NCBI RefSeq assembly: GCF_000518165.1
Contig: NZ_JADB01000002.1
Coordinates: 62,001 to 126,000, forward strand
DNA: 64,000 nucleotides
Direction: 5' to 3'
From: Bartonella elizabethae F9251 = ATCC 49927
Lineage (GTDB): Bacteria > Pseudomonadota > Alphaproteobacteria > Rhizobiales > Rhizobiaceae
Under the pieces are notes generated by a model. The model was not told the DNA's origin. It did not search any database and saw only the letters and a list, made by a program, of their open reading frames with translations. Positions 50,064-59,632 of this stretch are shown in pieces (within the stretch, counting starts at the first letter, position 1; each line of letters starts with the position of its first letter). The translations under genes and the position numbers were made by a program.

Positions 50064-50121
50064 AGATATTATCCCCATTTTTTTCTCATAAGCAGTGTTC
50101 AATTATCACAAGGGATTTATT

Positions 50122-50130
50122 TGTGCATAA
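50122..50130 (-). promoter_or_regulatory. DnaA box
   Basis: TGTGCATAA on the plus strand, i.e. TTATGCACA on the minus strand, an exact TTATNCACA box in opposite orientation to the one at 50016. Confidence 0.7.
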
Positions 50131-50214
50131 TAATGGAAGATTTTTCCTAAATTTTAGTTTTATAAAAAAGCCTGAAGATATATACACATGTCTTAACAAG
50201 GAGTTAAAATTTTT

Positions 50215-51039
50215 GTGACAAAAGAAAAAAAATCCTTTCATTTACACATGCTTTCTGATGCAACGGGGGAAACTTTAATCTCTGTTGGAAGAGCTGTAGC
50301 ATCCCAATATACAATGAGTCAGGCAACAGAACATATCTATCCTATGATTCGTAATAAAATACAGTTACAAAAAGCTCTTGATGAAATACAACAAGAGCCA
50401 GGTATTGTTCTTTACACAATAATTGATGAAGAACTTAAACTTCTTCTTCAAAAAAGATGCGAAAAAATAAAAGTTCCCTGTATTGATATATTACATCCTG
50501 TTTTAAATGCTTTTCAGTCTTATCTTGGAATGCCAACTCATTTACGTGCGAGCGCACAACATGATCTTAATGCTGATTATTTTCGCCGTATTGAGGCATT
50601 GGATTTTACGATAGAGCATGATGACGGACAATCTTCCAGTAGTTTATCTGAAGCGGATGTAATTCTTGTAGGAATTTCAAGGACCTCTAAAACGCCAACA
50701 AGTATCTATTTAGCAAATCGGGGGATCAAAACGGCCAATGTCCCTCTTATTCCTAATATTGATTTACCAGAATCCCTTTTAGAGGCAAAAAATTCTTTAA
50801 TTGTTGGTTTAATCGCTTCAGCTGAAAGAATCTCACATATTCGGCAAAATCGTGATTTGGGAGAAGGTCTTGCTCTTGATAGTTATACAAACCGTATTAA
50901 CATAGCTGAAGAATTAATCTATGCAAAACGCATTTGCGAACGTTTTGGTTGGCCTATTATTGATGTCACAAGGCGCTCTATTGAAGAAACTGCAGCGGCA
51001 ATATTTGAACTTTTATCACGATTTCGTGAAGGAAAATGA
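50215..51039 (+). CDS. ppsR: Pyruvate, phosphate dikinase / PEP synthase regulatory protein (DUF299)
   Basis: 274 residues, starts with GTG ten bases behind AAGGAG. Bifunctional serine/threonine kinase and phosphorylase that switches PPDK or PEP synthase off and on. LHMLSDATGETLISVGRAVA is the family start, and the nucleotide loop is VGISRTSKTPTSIYLANRG. First gene of the rightward string ppsR-maf-aroE-coaE-dnaQ that flanks the origin in rhizobia. Confidence 0.93.
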   Translation: MTKEKKSFHLHMLSDATGETLISVGRAVASQYTMSQATEHIYPMIRNKIQLQKALDEIQQEPGIVLYTIIDEELKLLLQKRCEKIKVPCIDILHPVLNAFQSYLGMPTHLRASAQHDLNADYFRRIEALDFTIEHDDGQSSSSLSEADVILVGISRTSKTPTSIYLANRGIKTANVPLIPNIDLPESLLEAKNSLIVGLIASAERISHIRQNRDLGEGLALDSYTNRINIAEELIYAKRICERFGWPIIDVTRRSIEETAAAIFELLSRFREGK

Positions 51040-51051
51040 GAGAAAATTCTC

Positions 51052-51648
51052 ATGAATACAGAGACATTAATATTAGCATCTCTTAGTTTTTATCGTGCAA
51101 AATTATTAAAAAAAGCAGGTTTAAATTTTTTGATTGAAGGAGCTTCCTTTGATGAAAGAGAAGTAGAAAAAAAAGCAAAAGAAAAAACACCTAAAGAACT
51201 CAGCTGTTTTCTTGCGAGTGCAAAAGCAAAAAATGTTTCAGATCGTTTTTCTAATGCTTTTGTTATTGGTTGCGATCAAGTGCTTGATTTAGAAGGTCAA
51301 GTTTTTCATAAAGCAACAAATATTAAGGAAGCACACCAACGTTTATGCGAATTATCAGGAAAAACACATTCTCTTCATAGTGCGGTAGCTTTATTTAAAA
51401 ATGGTCAAAAAATTTGGGTCGAAGCTTTTAGTGCACATATGTCTGTACGTTTACTTTCATCAAAATTTATTGAGCGTTATTTAGCGCGCGTAGGAAAAGA
51501 TGTTTTAAACAGTGTGGGAGTCTATCAAATTGAAGGGGAAGGGATTCAACTCTTTGAAAAAATTGATGGAGATTTTTTCACTATTGTTGGTTTACCTTTG
51601 CTCCCTCTACTCGTAAAATTACGTCATTTAGGGATTATTGATGGTTGA
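51052..51648 (+). CDS. Maf-like nucleotide pyrophosphatase
   Basis: 198 residues. The Maf motifs are recognisable but diverged: [19 protein letters not shown] in place of LASxSPRRxELL, [26 protein letters not shown], and [14 protein letters not shown]. Members hydrolyse non-canonical or certain standard nucleoside triphosphates. Loss of the usual Pro-Arg pair in the first motif may alter phosphate binding. It overlaps aroE by eight bases. Confidence 0.87.
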   Translation: MNTETLILASLSFYRAKLLKKAGLNFLIEGASFDEREVEKKAKEKTPKELSCFLASAKAKNVSDRFSNAFVIGCDQVLDLEGQVFHKATNIKEAHQRLCELSGKTHSLHSAVALFKNGQKIWVEAFSAHMSVRLLSSKFIERYLARVGKDVLNSVGVYQIEGEGIQLFEKIDGDFFTIVGLPLLPLLVKLRHLGIIDG

Positions 51649-52513
51649 CTTAACAATAAAAAAAACAAATTATCCCCGCGCTTTTGTTGTTGGTTCTCCT
51701 ATTCATCATTCAAAATCGCCAACAATTCATAATTTTTGGCTTAAGCAATATGGTTTACAAGGGGAATATCTTGCACAGGAAGTGACTTCTGAAGAATTCA
51801 ACCATTTTATTATTTCTATACAAAAAATGGGTTTTTGTGGAGGAAATATTACTTTGCCTCATAAACAGGAAGCCTTTCGTCTAGCAGATTATAAAGATGA
51901 AACAGCAACAATAATTGGTGCGGCTAATACACTTTGGTATGAAGGAGATAAACTTTGTGCTACCAATAGTGATGCCTATGGTTTTAGCGCTAATCTTGAT
52001 GATTTTGCATCTGATTGGGAAGGGGAAACAGCTCTTGTCTTTGGAGCAGGTGGTGCTGCACGCGCTGTCCTCTATGCTTTAAAAGAGCGCAGATTTGAAC
52101 AGATTTATTTAGTTAACCGTACAAAACAACGCGCTGATAATTTAGCCCAACATTTTGGAAAACCCATTAAAGTCTACGATTGGCATAAGGTCCATGAAAT
52201 ACTTTATCAAGCTGATTTGATTGTTAATACGACATCCATAGGCATAAAAAATCCAGAAGAAAAAAATGATTCTTTTTTTTGTGATTTTCATAAAGCAAAA
52301 AAAACAGCATTAGTAACAGATATTGTTTATACACCATTGATAACCCCTTTTTTACAACAGGCTAAAGCTTGCGGTCTAAAGACTGTTGATGGGTTTGGGA
52401 TGCTTCTCCACCAAGCTGTTATAGGTTTTGAACGGTGGTTTGGAATAAGACCACAGGTAACAAAAGCCTTACGGGCAGCTATTTTAGAGGATATGAGTGA
52501 AGAGAGAGAATGA
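51641..52513 (+). CDS. aroE: Shikimate dehydrogenase
   Basis: 290 residues from the ATG at 51641. Reduces 3-dehydroshikimate with [22 protein letters not shown] binds shikimate, [12 protein letters not shown] has the catalytic Lys, [13 protein letters not shown] is the nucleotide loop, NRTKQRA selects NADP, and [14 protein letters not shown] closes the protein. Overlaps maf and coaE, so this is one transcription unit. Confidence 0.95.
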   Translation: MVDLTIKKTNYPRAFVVGSPIHHSKSPTIHNFWLKQYGLQGEYLAQEVTSEEFNHFIISIQKMGFCGGNITLPHKQEAFRLADYKDETATIIGAANTLWYEGDKLCATNSDAYGFSANLDDFASDWEGETALVFGAGGAARAVLYALKERRFEQIYLVNRTKQRADNLAQHFGKPIKVYDWHKVHEILYQADLIVNTTSIGIKNPEEKNDSFFCDFHKAKKTALVTDIVYTPLITPFLQQAKACGLKTVDGFGMLLHQAVIGFERWFGIRPQVTKALRAAILEDMSEERE

Positions 52514-53097
52514 AGATCATAGGATTGACGGGATCAATTGCTATGGGAAAATCAACAGTTGCTGATTTTTTCAAGCAAGCGGGTATTTCTGTTTTTAGTG
52601 CTGATGAGGCGGTACAACAGCTTTATAAAAGTGAGCCAGCTGTGTCTCGCATAGAGCGTATTTTTCCTGGTGTTGTTGAAAATGGTGAAGTTAATCGTTT
52701 GAAACTTTCTGAAATTTTGATTGATGATAAGGAAAAATTACAAACATTAGAAAAAGTAATTCATCCATTAGTGCAAAAAAAAGAAAAGGAATTTATTGAT
52801 ACAGCGCGTCGCCATGGGGAAAAATTAGTTATTCTTGATATTCCACTTCTGTTTGAAAAAAATGGTGAAAGTCGTGTAGATAGCGTTATTGTTGTTTCTG
52901 CTCCACCAGAAATACAAAAAGAGCGTGTGATGATTCGCCAAGGGATGAATGAGAAAAAATTTGCCTTTATCAATGCGAGGCAAATGCCAGATGAAAAAAA
53001 ACGAGAACGTGCTGATTTTATTATTGATACAGGGAAAGATTTAGAGAATACACGTCAACAGGTTTTTGATGTCATAAAAAAATTGCTAAAGAATTAA
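52510..53097 (+). CDS. coaE: Dephospho-CoA kinase
   Basis: 195 residues. Last step of coenzyme A synthesis. P-loop [17 protein letters not shown], then [10 protein letters not shown] and [12 protein letters not shown], all family-typical. Start overlaps the aroE stop (ATGA). Confidence 0.95.
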   Translation: MKIIGLTGSIAMGKSTVADFFKQAGISVFSADEAVQQLYKSEPAVSRIERIFPGVVENGEVNRLKLSEILIDDKEKLQTLEKVIHPLVQKKEKEFIDTARRHGEKLVILDIPLLFEKNGESRVDSVIVVSAPPEIQKERVMIRQGMNEKKFAFINARQMPDEKKRERADFIIDTGKDLENTRQQVFDVIKKLLKN

Positions 53098-53101
53098 AAT
53101 T

Positions 53102-53809
53102 ATGCGGGAAATTATTTTTGATACAGAAACAACAGGTTTAGATAAAGAGAAAGATCGCATAATCGAAATTGGTTGTGTAGAAATGGTTGATCGTTATCTT
53201 ACGGGACGCCAGTTTCATGTTTATTTAAATCCGGAAGGCGTTCTTATTCCTGATGAAGTGGTAGCAATTCACGGATTAACCAATGAACGCTTAAAAAACG
53301 AGAAAAGTTTTAGTGATATTGTTGATGAATTTTTAGAATTTATCAATGGTGCGACCATGATTGCGCATAATGCGAGTTTTGATATAGGTTTTATTAATGC
53401 AGAATTAAAACGTGTCAATAAGCCCCTTATCAGTGTTGATAATATTCTTGATACATTGGCTATGGCACGGCGTAAATTTCCTATGGGTCCTAATTCTCTT
53501 GATATTTTATGCAAACGTTTTGGAATTGATAACAGCCATCGTGTTCTTCACGGCGCTTTGCTTGATGCAGAGATTTTGGCTGATGTTTATATTGAACTGA
53601 TTGGTGGAAAGCAGGGCGTATTGGGTTTTGATAACAGAAGGAATGTTGATGAACATATCCAAAATGATAAAGGCATATCTTATGCAGTTAGATCTCGTCC
53701 ACAGGCTTTACCTTCAAGATTGACTGCACAGGAAAAAAAGTTGCACGCCGATTTTATCAGAAAAATGGGTGAAAAAGCTCTGTGGAATAACTTCAAAATT
53801 CATGAATAA
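53102..53809 (+). CDS. dnaQ: DNA polymerase III subunit epsilon
   Basis: 235 residues. Proofreading 3'-5' exonuclease. ExoI motif FDTETTGLD (Asp7, Glu9), ExoII HNASFDIGFINAEL, ExoIII-epsilon HGALLDAEILADVY. The carboxy end PSRLTAQEKKLHADFIRKM resembles the linker and polymerase-binding tail. In many rhizobia secB follows; here polA does. Confidence 0.95.
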   Translation: MREIIFDTETTGLDKEKDRIIEIGCVEMVDRYLTGRQFHVYLNPEGVLIPDEVVAIHGLTNERLKNEKSFSDIVDEFLEFINGATMIAHNASFDIGFINAELKRVNKPLISVDNILDTLAMARRKFPMGPNSLDILCKRFGIDNSHRVLHGALLDAEILADVYIELIGGKQGVLGFDNRRNVDEHIQNDKGISYAVRSRPQALPSRLTAQEKKLHADFIRKMGEKALWNNFKIHE

Positions 53810-53877
53810 CATCCCTTACCTTATCTCTAAAAAAGTTACTTAAGATTAAAAATGAAAAATACGGATGTAAAAAAAAT

Positions 53878-54005
53878 GGTCGTTGTGGGGAGGGGAACAC
53901 CACAACGACCCTGTCGCTACATCGTACCTCAGCTATCATAGGAGGAGCAAAATGAAAGCTATTAATCCTGTAACAGCAAAGAAAAGCTCTAGGTACGTAA
54001 TATAA
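53878..54005 (+). ncRNA. Candidate structured leader or small RNA upstream of polA
   Basis: Two nested signs of RNA structure. A perfect 11-bp GC-rich hairpin, GGTCGTTGTGG/CCACAACGACC (53878-53910), carries a purine-rich loop GGAGGGGAACA. A second pairing, CGTACCT (53923-53929) with AGGTACG (53991-53997), backed by AGCT/AGCT, would enclose a strong Shine-Dalgarno and a short ORF. No T run follows the first hairpin, so it is not a plain terminator. The class is unknown to me. Confidence 0.5.
53952..54005 (+). CDS. 17-residue ORF with very strong ribosome binding site
   Basis: ATG at 53952 lies six bases behind AGGAGG (53940-53945), the strongest Shine-Dalgarno in this region, and encodes MKAINPVTAKKSSRYVI ending TAA at 54003. 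It lies inside the 53923-53997 pairing. It ends 133 bases before polA. It could be a leader peptide, a small basic protein, or an RNA binding platform. I know of no family. Confidence 0.4.
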   Translation: MKAINPVTAKKSSRYVI

Positions 54006-54138
54006 AGTGTAACGACTTCATGTCTTATGAAAAGAAAAAATGGCTTTTTAGAGGCAAAATGGAAAAAATTAAAATAAAAGTGAAAAAAATATATAAGGGG
54101 AATGTGTTTTTTAGCTGAAATGGAGAAATAAAATTGTC

Positions 54139-57048
54139 ATGAAAGCAACAGATCATCTTTTGTTGGTTGACGGGTCAGGCTATGTTTTTCGTGCTTACTA
54201 TGCTTTACCGCCTTTAAAACGTAAAAAGGATGGACTTCCTATAGGAGCCGTAGCTGGTTTTTGTAATATGTTATGGAAATTACTTTGTGATGCTCGTAAC
54301 ACAGCGACAGGTATTGTTCCAACACACATTGCTGTTATTTTTGATTATTCATCTGATACTTTTCGAAAACAAATTTATCCTCAATATAAAGCGAATCGCT
54401 CTGAACCTCCCGAAGATTTAATTCCTCAATTTGCGTTAATACGCCAAGCAACTAAAGCTTTTAATTTGCCTTGTATTGAAAAGGAAGGCTTTGAAGCGGA
54501 TGATTTGATAGCGACCTACGCACAATTGGCAACAAAGGTTGGTGCAAAAACAACCATTATCTCTTCTGATAAGGATCTTATGCAACTCGTCAATAAGCAT
54601 GTATCCTTGTATGATGGAATGAAAGACAAGCATATAGGTGTCTCAGAAGTTATAGAAAAATGGGGTGTTCATCCTAAAAAGATGATCGATTTACAAGCAT
54701 TAATTGGAGATTCGACGGATAATGTACCAGGGATTCCAGGCATTGGACCAAAAACTGCCGCTCAGTTGTTAAATCAGTTTGGTTCTCTTGATCTTTTGTT
54801 GCAACGTGTGACTGAAATTAAACAAACAAAACGACGTGAAAACATACAAGCTTATAGTGAACAGGTTAAAATTTCTCGTGAACTTGTTAAGCTTAAAACA
54901 GATGTTCCTATAGACAGTGATTTAGATGATTTTATTTTGGAGCCACAAGATGGACCACGCTTAATTGCTTTTTTGAAAGCGATGGAATTTTCAACATTAA
55001 CGCGTCGCGTGGCAGAGGCGACAGCATGCGATGCAGCTGTTATTGATGCACTGGATATAGATGTTGAATGGGAAAAACCTAACGACAAGCATGATTTTAG
55101 TACTAAGAACATAGAGCAAAAATCTCGTCATGAGTTTTCCGAAAATTCTCCACAAGCTTTTGCACAAAAACGTAAAGATCAAGCACTGACTCAAAAAATT
55201 ACAAGAGAGACTTATACAACAATTCTTGATGAGAAAATTTTAAAAGAATGGTTATCACAAGCACAAGAGCAGGGTTTTTTTGCTTTTGATACTGAAACAA
55301 CTTCTCTTGATCCAATGCAAGCAAAGCTTGTTGGTTTTTCACTCGCATTACAGCCGGGAAAAGCAGCCTATATACCTCTTGAACATTTTGATGAAGGAGA
55401 GGAAGACCTTTTGAGGGGTGGACGCATTGCCTCCCAGATTGAGACCCGAAAAGCTTTAGCATTTTTAAAACCGATATTAGAAGATTCTGCAGTATTAAAA
55501 ATTGGACAGAATATAAAATATGATTGGTTGGTGATGAAGCAATATGACATTGTGATACGTTCTTTTGATGATACCATGCTTTTGTCTTATGCTTTGGATG
55601 CTGGAACTTTAACCCATAATATGGATGATTTATCGGAACGTTGGCTTGGACATAAACCAATTGCCTATAAGGATTTAACACATAACGGAAAAAAAATTAC
55701 TTCTTTTGCACAAGTAGATTTAAGGCAAGCAACCCTTTATGCGGCGGAAGATGCGGATATAACGCTACGTCTTTGGCAAGTTTTGAAACCGCAACTTGTC
55801 TCTCGGGGTATGACAAAAATTTATGAACGTCTTGATCGACCTCTTGTAGAAGTTCTTGCAAGAATGGAAGAACGCGGAATTCTTATTGATCGGCAAATTT
55901 TATTGCGCCTTTCAGGAGAATTGGCGCAGGCTGCTTTAATTTTAGAAGAAGAAATTTATAAACAAGCGGATGAAAAATTTAATCTTGCTTCGCCAAAGCA
56001 ATTAGGGGATATTCTTTTTGGCAAAATGGGATTGCCTGGAGGCGCTAAGACAAAGGGTGGCCAATGGTCAACTTCTGCACAAACCTTAGAAGAGTTATCT
56101 GCTGAAGGTCATATTTTACCGCGTAAAATTATTGAGTGGCGTCAACTTGCAAAGTTAAAATCGACCTATGCCGATGCTTTACCTTCTTATATTTTACCAA
56201 AAACAGGCCGTGTTCATACGAATTATTCTTTGGCAATAACGTCAACAGGGCGGTTATCATCATCAGAACCAAATTTGCAAAATATTCCAGTACGAACTGT
56301 TGAAGGACGTAAAATTCGAACAGCTTTTATTGCTTCCAAAGGACATGTTTTGCTTTCTGCTGATTATAGTCAAATTGAATTACGCATTCTCGCACATATT
56401 GCGGATATAAAAGCGTTAAAAGAAGCTTTTGCTAAAGGACATGATATTCACGCTATAACGGCGTCAGAAATGTTTGGCGTTGCGATAGAGGGAATGCCTT
56501 CAGATACACGACGGCGTGCAAAAGCGATTAATTTTGGTATTATTTATGGTATTTCAGCTTTTGGATTAGCCAATCAATTAGGGATTTCACGCCAAGAAGC
56601 AGGGCGGTATATTCAACTTTATTTTGAAAGATTTCCAGGAATTAAGAATTATATGGAAAAGACTAAAAGCTTTGCGCGTGAGAATGGTTATGTAGAAACA
56701 ATTTTTGGACGTCGCATCCATTATCCAGAAATAAAAGCAGAGAATGTAAAAATTCGTTCTCTTAATGAGAGAGCGGCGATCAATGCTCCCATTCAAGGTT
56801 CTGCGGCCGATATTATTCGCCGTGCTATGATACAGATGGAAGATGCTTTAAAAGAAGAAAGTCTATCAGCAAAAATGTTGCTGCAAGTGCATGATGAACT
56901 GATTTTTGAAGTACCAGAAGAAGAAAGTAAAAAAACCATAGCTATTGTTAAAAATGTCATGGAAAATGCTACAATGCCGATTTTATCTTTATCTGTACCC
57001 CTTGAAGTGAAAGTTATGACGGCTCAAAATTGGGATGAGGCTCATTAA
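54139..57048 (+). CDS. polA: DNA polymerase I
   Basis: 969 residues with three domains: 5' nuclease (1-300, EADDLIATYAQLA, ALIGDSTDNVPGIPGIGPKT), an active-looking 3'-5' exonuclease (about 365-560, FAFDTETTSLDP with Asp and Glu kept), and the polymerase (SADYSQIELRILAH, RRRAKAINFGIIYG, LLQVHDELIFEVP). Fills gaps and removes RNA primers. GGAGA precedes the ATG. Confidence 0.96.
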   Translation: MKATDHLLLVDGSGYVFRAYYALPPLKRKKDGLPIGAVAGFCNMLWKLLCDARNTATGIVPTHIAVIFDYSSDTFRKQIYPQYKANRSEPPEDLIPQFALIRQATKAFNLPCIEKEGFEADDLIATYAQLATKVGAKTTIISSDKDLMQLVNKHVSLYDGMKDKHIGVSEVIEKWGVHPKKMIDLQALIGDSTDNVPGIPGIGPKTAAQLLNQFGSLDLLLQRVTEIKQTKRRENIQAYSEQVKISRELVKLKTDVPIDSDLDDFILEPQDGPRLIAFLKAMEFSTLTRRVAEATACDAAVIDALDIDVEWEKPNDKHDFSTKNIEQKSRHEFSENSPQAFAQKRKDQALTQKITRETYTTILDEKILKEWLSQAQEQGFFAFDTETTSLDPMQAKLVGFSLALQPGKAAYIPLEHFDEGEEDLLRGGRIASQIETRKALAFLKPILEDSAVLKIGQNIKYDWLVMKQYDIVIRSFDDTMLLSYALDAGTLTHNMDDLSERWLGHKPIAYKDLTHNGKKITSFAQVDLRQATLYAAEDADITLRLWQVLKPQLVSRGMTKIYERLDRPLVEVLARMEERGILIDRQILLRLSGELAQAALILEEEIYKQADEKFNLASPKQLGDILFGKMGLPGGAKTKGGQWSTSAQTLEELSAEGHILPRKIIEWRQLAKLKSTYADALPSYILPKTGRVHTNYSLAITSTGRLSSSEPNLQNIPVRTVEGRKIRTAFIASKGHVLLSADYSQIELRILAHIADIKALKEAFAKGHDIHAITASEMFGVAIEGMPSDTRRRAKAINFGIIYGISAFGLANQLGISRQEAGRYIQLYFERFPGIKNYMEKTKSFARENGYVETIFGRRIHYPEIKAENVKIRSLNERAAINAPIQGSAADIIRRAMIQMEDALKEESLSAKMLLQVHDELIFEVPEEESKKTIAIVKNVMENATMPILSLSVPLEVKVMTAQNWDEAH

Positions 57049-57054
57049 CTTTTT

Positions 57055-57918
57055 TCATTTATTTTTCAGGATGTTTATTGCATGAGCAAGATTAAGATAA
57101 GCTTTGATTGGCAAATGATCTGAGGCAATACGCGCAAGTGGTGAATGGTGATTTTCAAGATTTGTTACCAATTGGTGAGGAAAGGCAAAAACGCGATCAA
57201 GGGCTAAAAAAGGAAAGCGAGAGGGAAAGCTTGGTACAACTTCAAGTGAGCTATCAAAATAGGGATAAAAATGATTTAAAGATGAGCCTTTTCCCATCCG
57301 CCATTCATTAAAATCTCCAATGAGGAGTGTAGGCATGAGGGAGCGTTTTTGCAAAATTGCAAGGAGCATTTTTGTTTGTTGTTTGCGAGAATAACGTAAT
57401 AAGCCAAAATGAGCCGCAATAATACGAATAGGACCTGCTGCCATTTCCAATTCTACAATGATAGCCCCACGTGGTTCAATACCAGGAAGAGAGACTTGTA
57501 AAGTATCACGTACATATCCCTTTCGCAAAAAGAGAGCGTTCCCATGCCAACCGTGACCATGAGGTGACATAGTATTGAGAGGAACAGGAATCAAACCGGT
57601 TTCAGCTTTTAACAGTTTAAGATTAATTAAACCAATGCGTTCACCAAAACGTTTATCTGCTTCTTGAAGAGCAAGGATATCAACTTGTAATTCAGTAATA
57701 ACACGGACAATCCGTGTAGGATCAAAAATTTTATCAATACCTACGCATTTATGTACATTATAGGAAGCAACGGTCAGATCATAATGATTATTTGGGTTGA
57801 GAATATTTGATGGAGGATGAGAACGGCTATGGATTGCCTTTAAAAGGGTGTTATGGAGCTTTTGTTGAATAAAACCGCTAAACCAAGGGAGTTTTTGCTT
57901 GTAAGGTATTTTTGTCAT
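57055..57918 (-). CDS. Endonuclease/exonuclease/phosphatase family protein
   Basis: 287 residues from the ATG at 57918 (a TTG at 57948 is possible). Metal-dependent hydrolase fold: VASYNVHKCVGID, ILALQEADKRFGE, PTLLIGDFNEWRMG and IASDHLPIKAYL supply the catalytic Asn, Glu, Asp-x-Asn and Asp-His residues. Substrate may be nucleic acid, phospholipid or another phosphodiester. It ends seven bases from the polA stop, convergent. Confidence 0.86.
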   Translation of the reverse strand: MTKIPYKQKLPWFSGFIQQKLHNTLLKAIHSRSHPPSNILNPNNHYDLTVASYNVHKCVGIDKIFDPTRIVRVITELQVDILALQEADKRFGERIGLINLKLLKAETGLIPVPLNTMSPHGHGWHGNALFLRKGYVRDTLQVSLPGIEPRGAIIVELEMAAGPIRIIAAHFGLLRYSRKQQTKMLLAILQKRSLMPTLLIGDFNEWRMGKGSSLNHFYPYFDSSLEVVPSFPSRFPFLALDRVFAFPHQLVTNLENHHSPLARIASDHLPIKAYLNLAHAINILKNK

Positions 57919-57966
57919 TTTACGAAAAGAATAACTCCTAAAAGGCAAAAGGTAAAAACTTACACT

Positions 57967-58005
57967 AAAAACAAAAGAACCTTGTCTCTTTTAGAAACAA
58001 GGTTC
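57967..58005 (-). terminator. Rho-independent terminator of the Bax-inhibitor-1 gene
   Basis: On the minus strand GAACCTTGTTTC-TAAAA-GAGACAAGGTTC (12 pairs, one wobble) is followed by TTTTGTTTTT. It lies 25 bases beyond the stop of the 58030-58803 gene. Confidence 0.88.
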
Positions 58006-58029
58006 CTTCATTAAACGCTGTTTTTGCAA

Positions 58030-58803
58030 TCAATCACGGTTTGAGCCGAGAAATTGTAGCAAGAAGACAAACATATTGATGAAATCAAGATAGAGACTCA
58101 ACGCACCCATAATAACTTTACGACCTCTGGTATCGCCTTGATCTCCTTCATAATACATCAACTTAATGTTTTGAGTATCGTAAGCTGTTAAGCCAGCAAA
58201 GATAAAAACACCAATAACGGAGATAGCAAATTGCAAAGCACTTGACCCAAGAAAAATATTCACAATCATAGAAAGAAACAAGCCAATCAATCCGATGAAT
58301 AAAAATGAACCAATTGCTGTAAGATCACGCTTTGTAGTGTATCCATAAAGTGAAAGAGCTCCAAAAGTTGCAGCGGAAATGACAAAGGTTTGTACAATAC
58401 TCTCTGTCGTATAACGTAAAACGATTGAAGACAATGAAAGCCCAATTAAAGCAGCATAACCAAAAAAGAGACTACGAGCAGCATTGGTGCTTAATGTATT
58501 AATTTTAAAACTGAGAAATAAAACTGCAACGAGGGGTGCAAACATCACAATATAAGAGAATGGCGATGTATAAAATGTTACTCCAAATGATGTTAAATAA
58601 ACACTGTTACTGATCTGAGCTGCTGCTTGGCTCATATCTGTTGTCGTTGCTAATGATACAATTGCATAGGCAGCAGCAGCTGTAATAAGCAAACCAATGG
58701 CCATTGTATTGTAAACACCCAACATATAGTCGCGCAATCCCTGATCAATCGATGCATCAGCATGAGAAGCAGGCGCTGAACGTAAATTTTTAAAATTAGC
58801 CAT
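58030..58803 (-). CDS. Bax inhibitor-1/YccA family membrane protein
   Basis: 257 residues with seven membrane spans, from the ATG at 58803 behind AAAGGA. An upstream frame would add 16 residues but contains the probable leader. YMLGVYNTMAIGLLITAAAA, SLYLDFINMFVFLLQFLGSN and the AYDTQNIKLMYYEG segment are BI-1 marks. Family members act as membrane proton or calcium leaks; in bacteria the role is unclear. Corresponds to E. coli YbhL-like proteins. Confidence 0.88.
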   Translation of the reverse strand: MANFKNLRSAPASHADASIDQGLRDYMLGVYNTMAIGLLITAAAAYAIVSLATTTDMSQAAAQISNSVYLTSFGVTFYTSPFSYIVMFAPLVAVLFLSFKINTLSTNAARSLFFGYAALIGLSLSSIVLRYTTESIVQTFVISAATFGALSLYGYTTKRDLTAIGSFLFIGLIGLFLSMIVNIFLGSSALQFAISVIGVFIFAGLTAYDTQNIKLMYYEGDQGDTRGRKVIMGALSLYLDFINMFVFLLQFLGSNRD

Positions 58804-58880
58804 AATATAAAATCCTTTAGCATATGTCCCGTCAGGCATTGGGTTTTTCATTTTCTCTCATTCCAGAGACAAACTTTGTA
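58804..58880 (-). promoter_or_regulatory. Possible ybhL-type leader RNA
   Basis: The alphaproteobacterial ybhL RNA motif sits before genes of this family. Here the minus-strand leader has TCTC/GAGA and a CCC-AATGCCTGAC-GGG hairpin directly ahead of AAAGGA and the start codon. I cannot align it to the published consensus from memory, so this rests mainly on position and family. Confidence 0.3.
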
Positions 58881-59632
58881 TAAGCCTTAATTTGGCGAAT
58901 ACAAAAACCTTCAGAATCACTGGCGGAATTCCAGCATATCTTCCCCTTTATTATGGAGATTTATTTAAAAATTACAAGAGATTTATCGAAGAAAGGAACC
59001 TTACAAATTGGTAAGGAAATAGTTCATTTTCATGAAAAATATTTCCATTTTTTGCCATATTTTTGCAAGATAAAAGGACAATACTAATGTTTTTTTATTA
59101 TTCACGGGAACCCTATAATTCCCAGTTACAAAATACCCATATTTAAGATGATAAGAGAAGTGTTGCATAGTATCACGCTATTTTTCAACCTTCAAGACTG
59201 CGTATGCTCTGCCTTACCATAATTCATAATTGAATTGAGTTTTTATATAACACATTGATATATAAAGATATATTATTTTTTACTCTAAATATCTCTCACA
59301 AAAATATCGTAAGATTGTCTGATGACAAATCTGTTTATATTCAATCCATCAAGATCATTTTCTTGCACAACACACGAGCAGGATTGGCGTGCTAATAAAA
59401 AGCTGTAAAATATTTTTTCTTAGGGTGTGATAGGGACATATAGATAAAAAGATATTGATTTCTATTTGAAATCAGTTCTTTTGTATTGATGAAGAATGGA
59501 AATATAAAGTTGAAGAGAAAATAAAATCTCATAAAAAAATACGTGAAATGATTAGCTGCAAGAATTATCCAAGAGGATTTGTAATCAAGCTTATGGTGTT
59601 AAAAAATCTCTGTTTTTAAGGCGATGAGAACA
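58881..59632. other. Gap without a recognisable gene
   Basis: About 750 AT-rich bases between lspA and the BI-1 gene. Holds the second dispersed-repeat copy (59308-59377) and words shared with the 41.9-kb gap. No frame is convincing. Confidence 0.4.
59308..59377. repeat. Dispersed intergenic repeat, copy 2
   Basis: CGTAAGATTGTCTGATGACA onward pairs with 24246-24315; differences are scattered substitutions, fitting an old repeat rather than a recent transposition. No terminal inverted repeat or ORF seen. Confidence 0.5.

Larger units (their letters stand above)
49700..50214. other. Putative chromosomal replication origin (oriC) region
   Basis: A gene-free, very AT-rich stretch between divergent rho (minus) and ppsR (plus). 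It contains two perfect DnaA boxes (50016-50024, 50122-50130), one near match TTATCCCCA (50069-50077), and a TTAA-N7-TTAA site (50049-50063) like a CtrA box, plus the 3-bp-off variant at 49871-49887. All genes for about 7 kb on either side point away from it, and parAB with parS lie 5 kb off. In Caulobacter and rhizobia oriC sits in the same neighbourhood. Replication activity is inferred. Confidence 0.7.
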
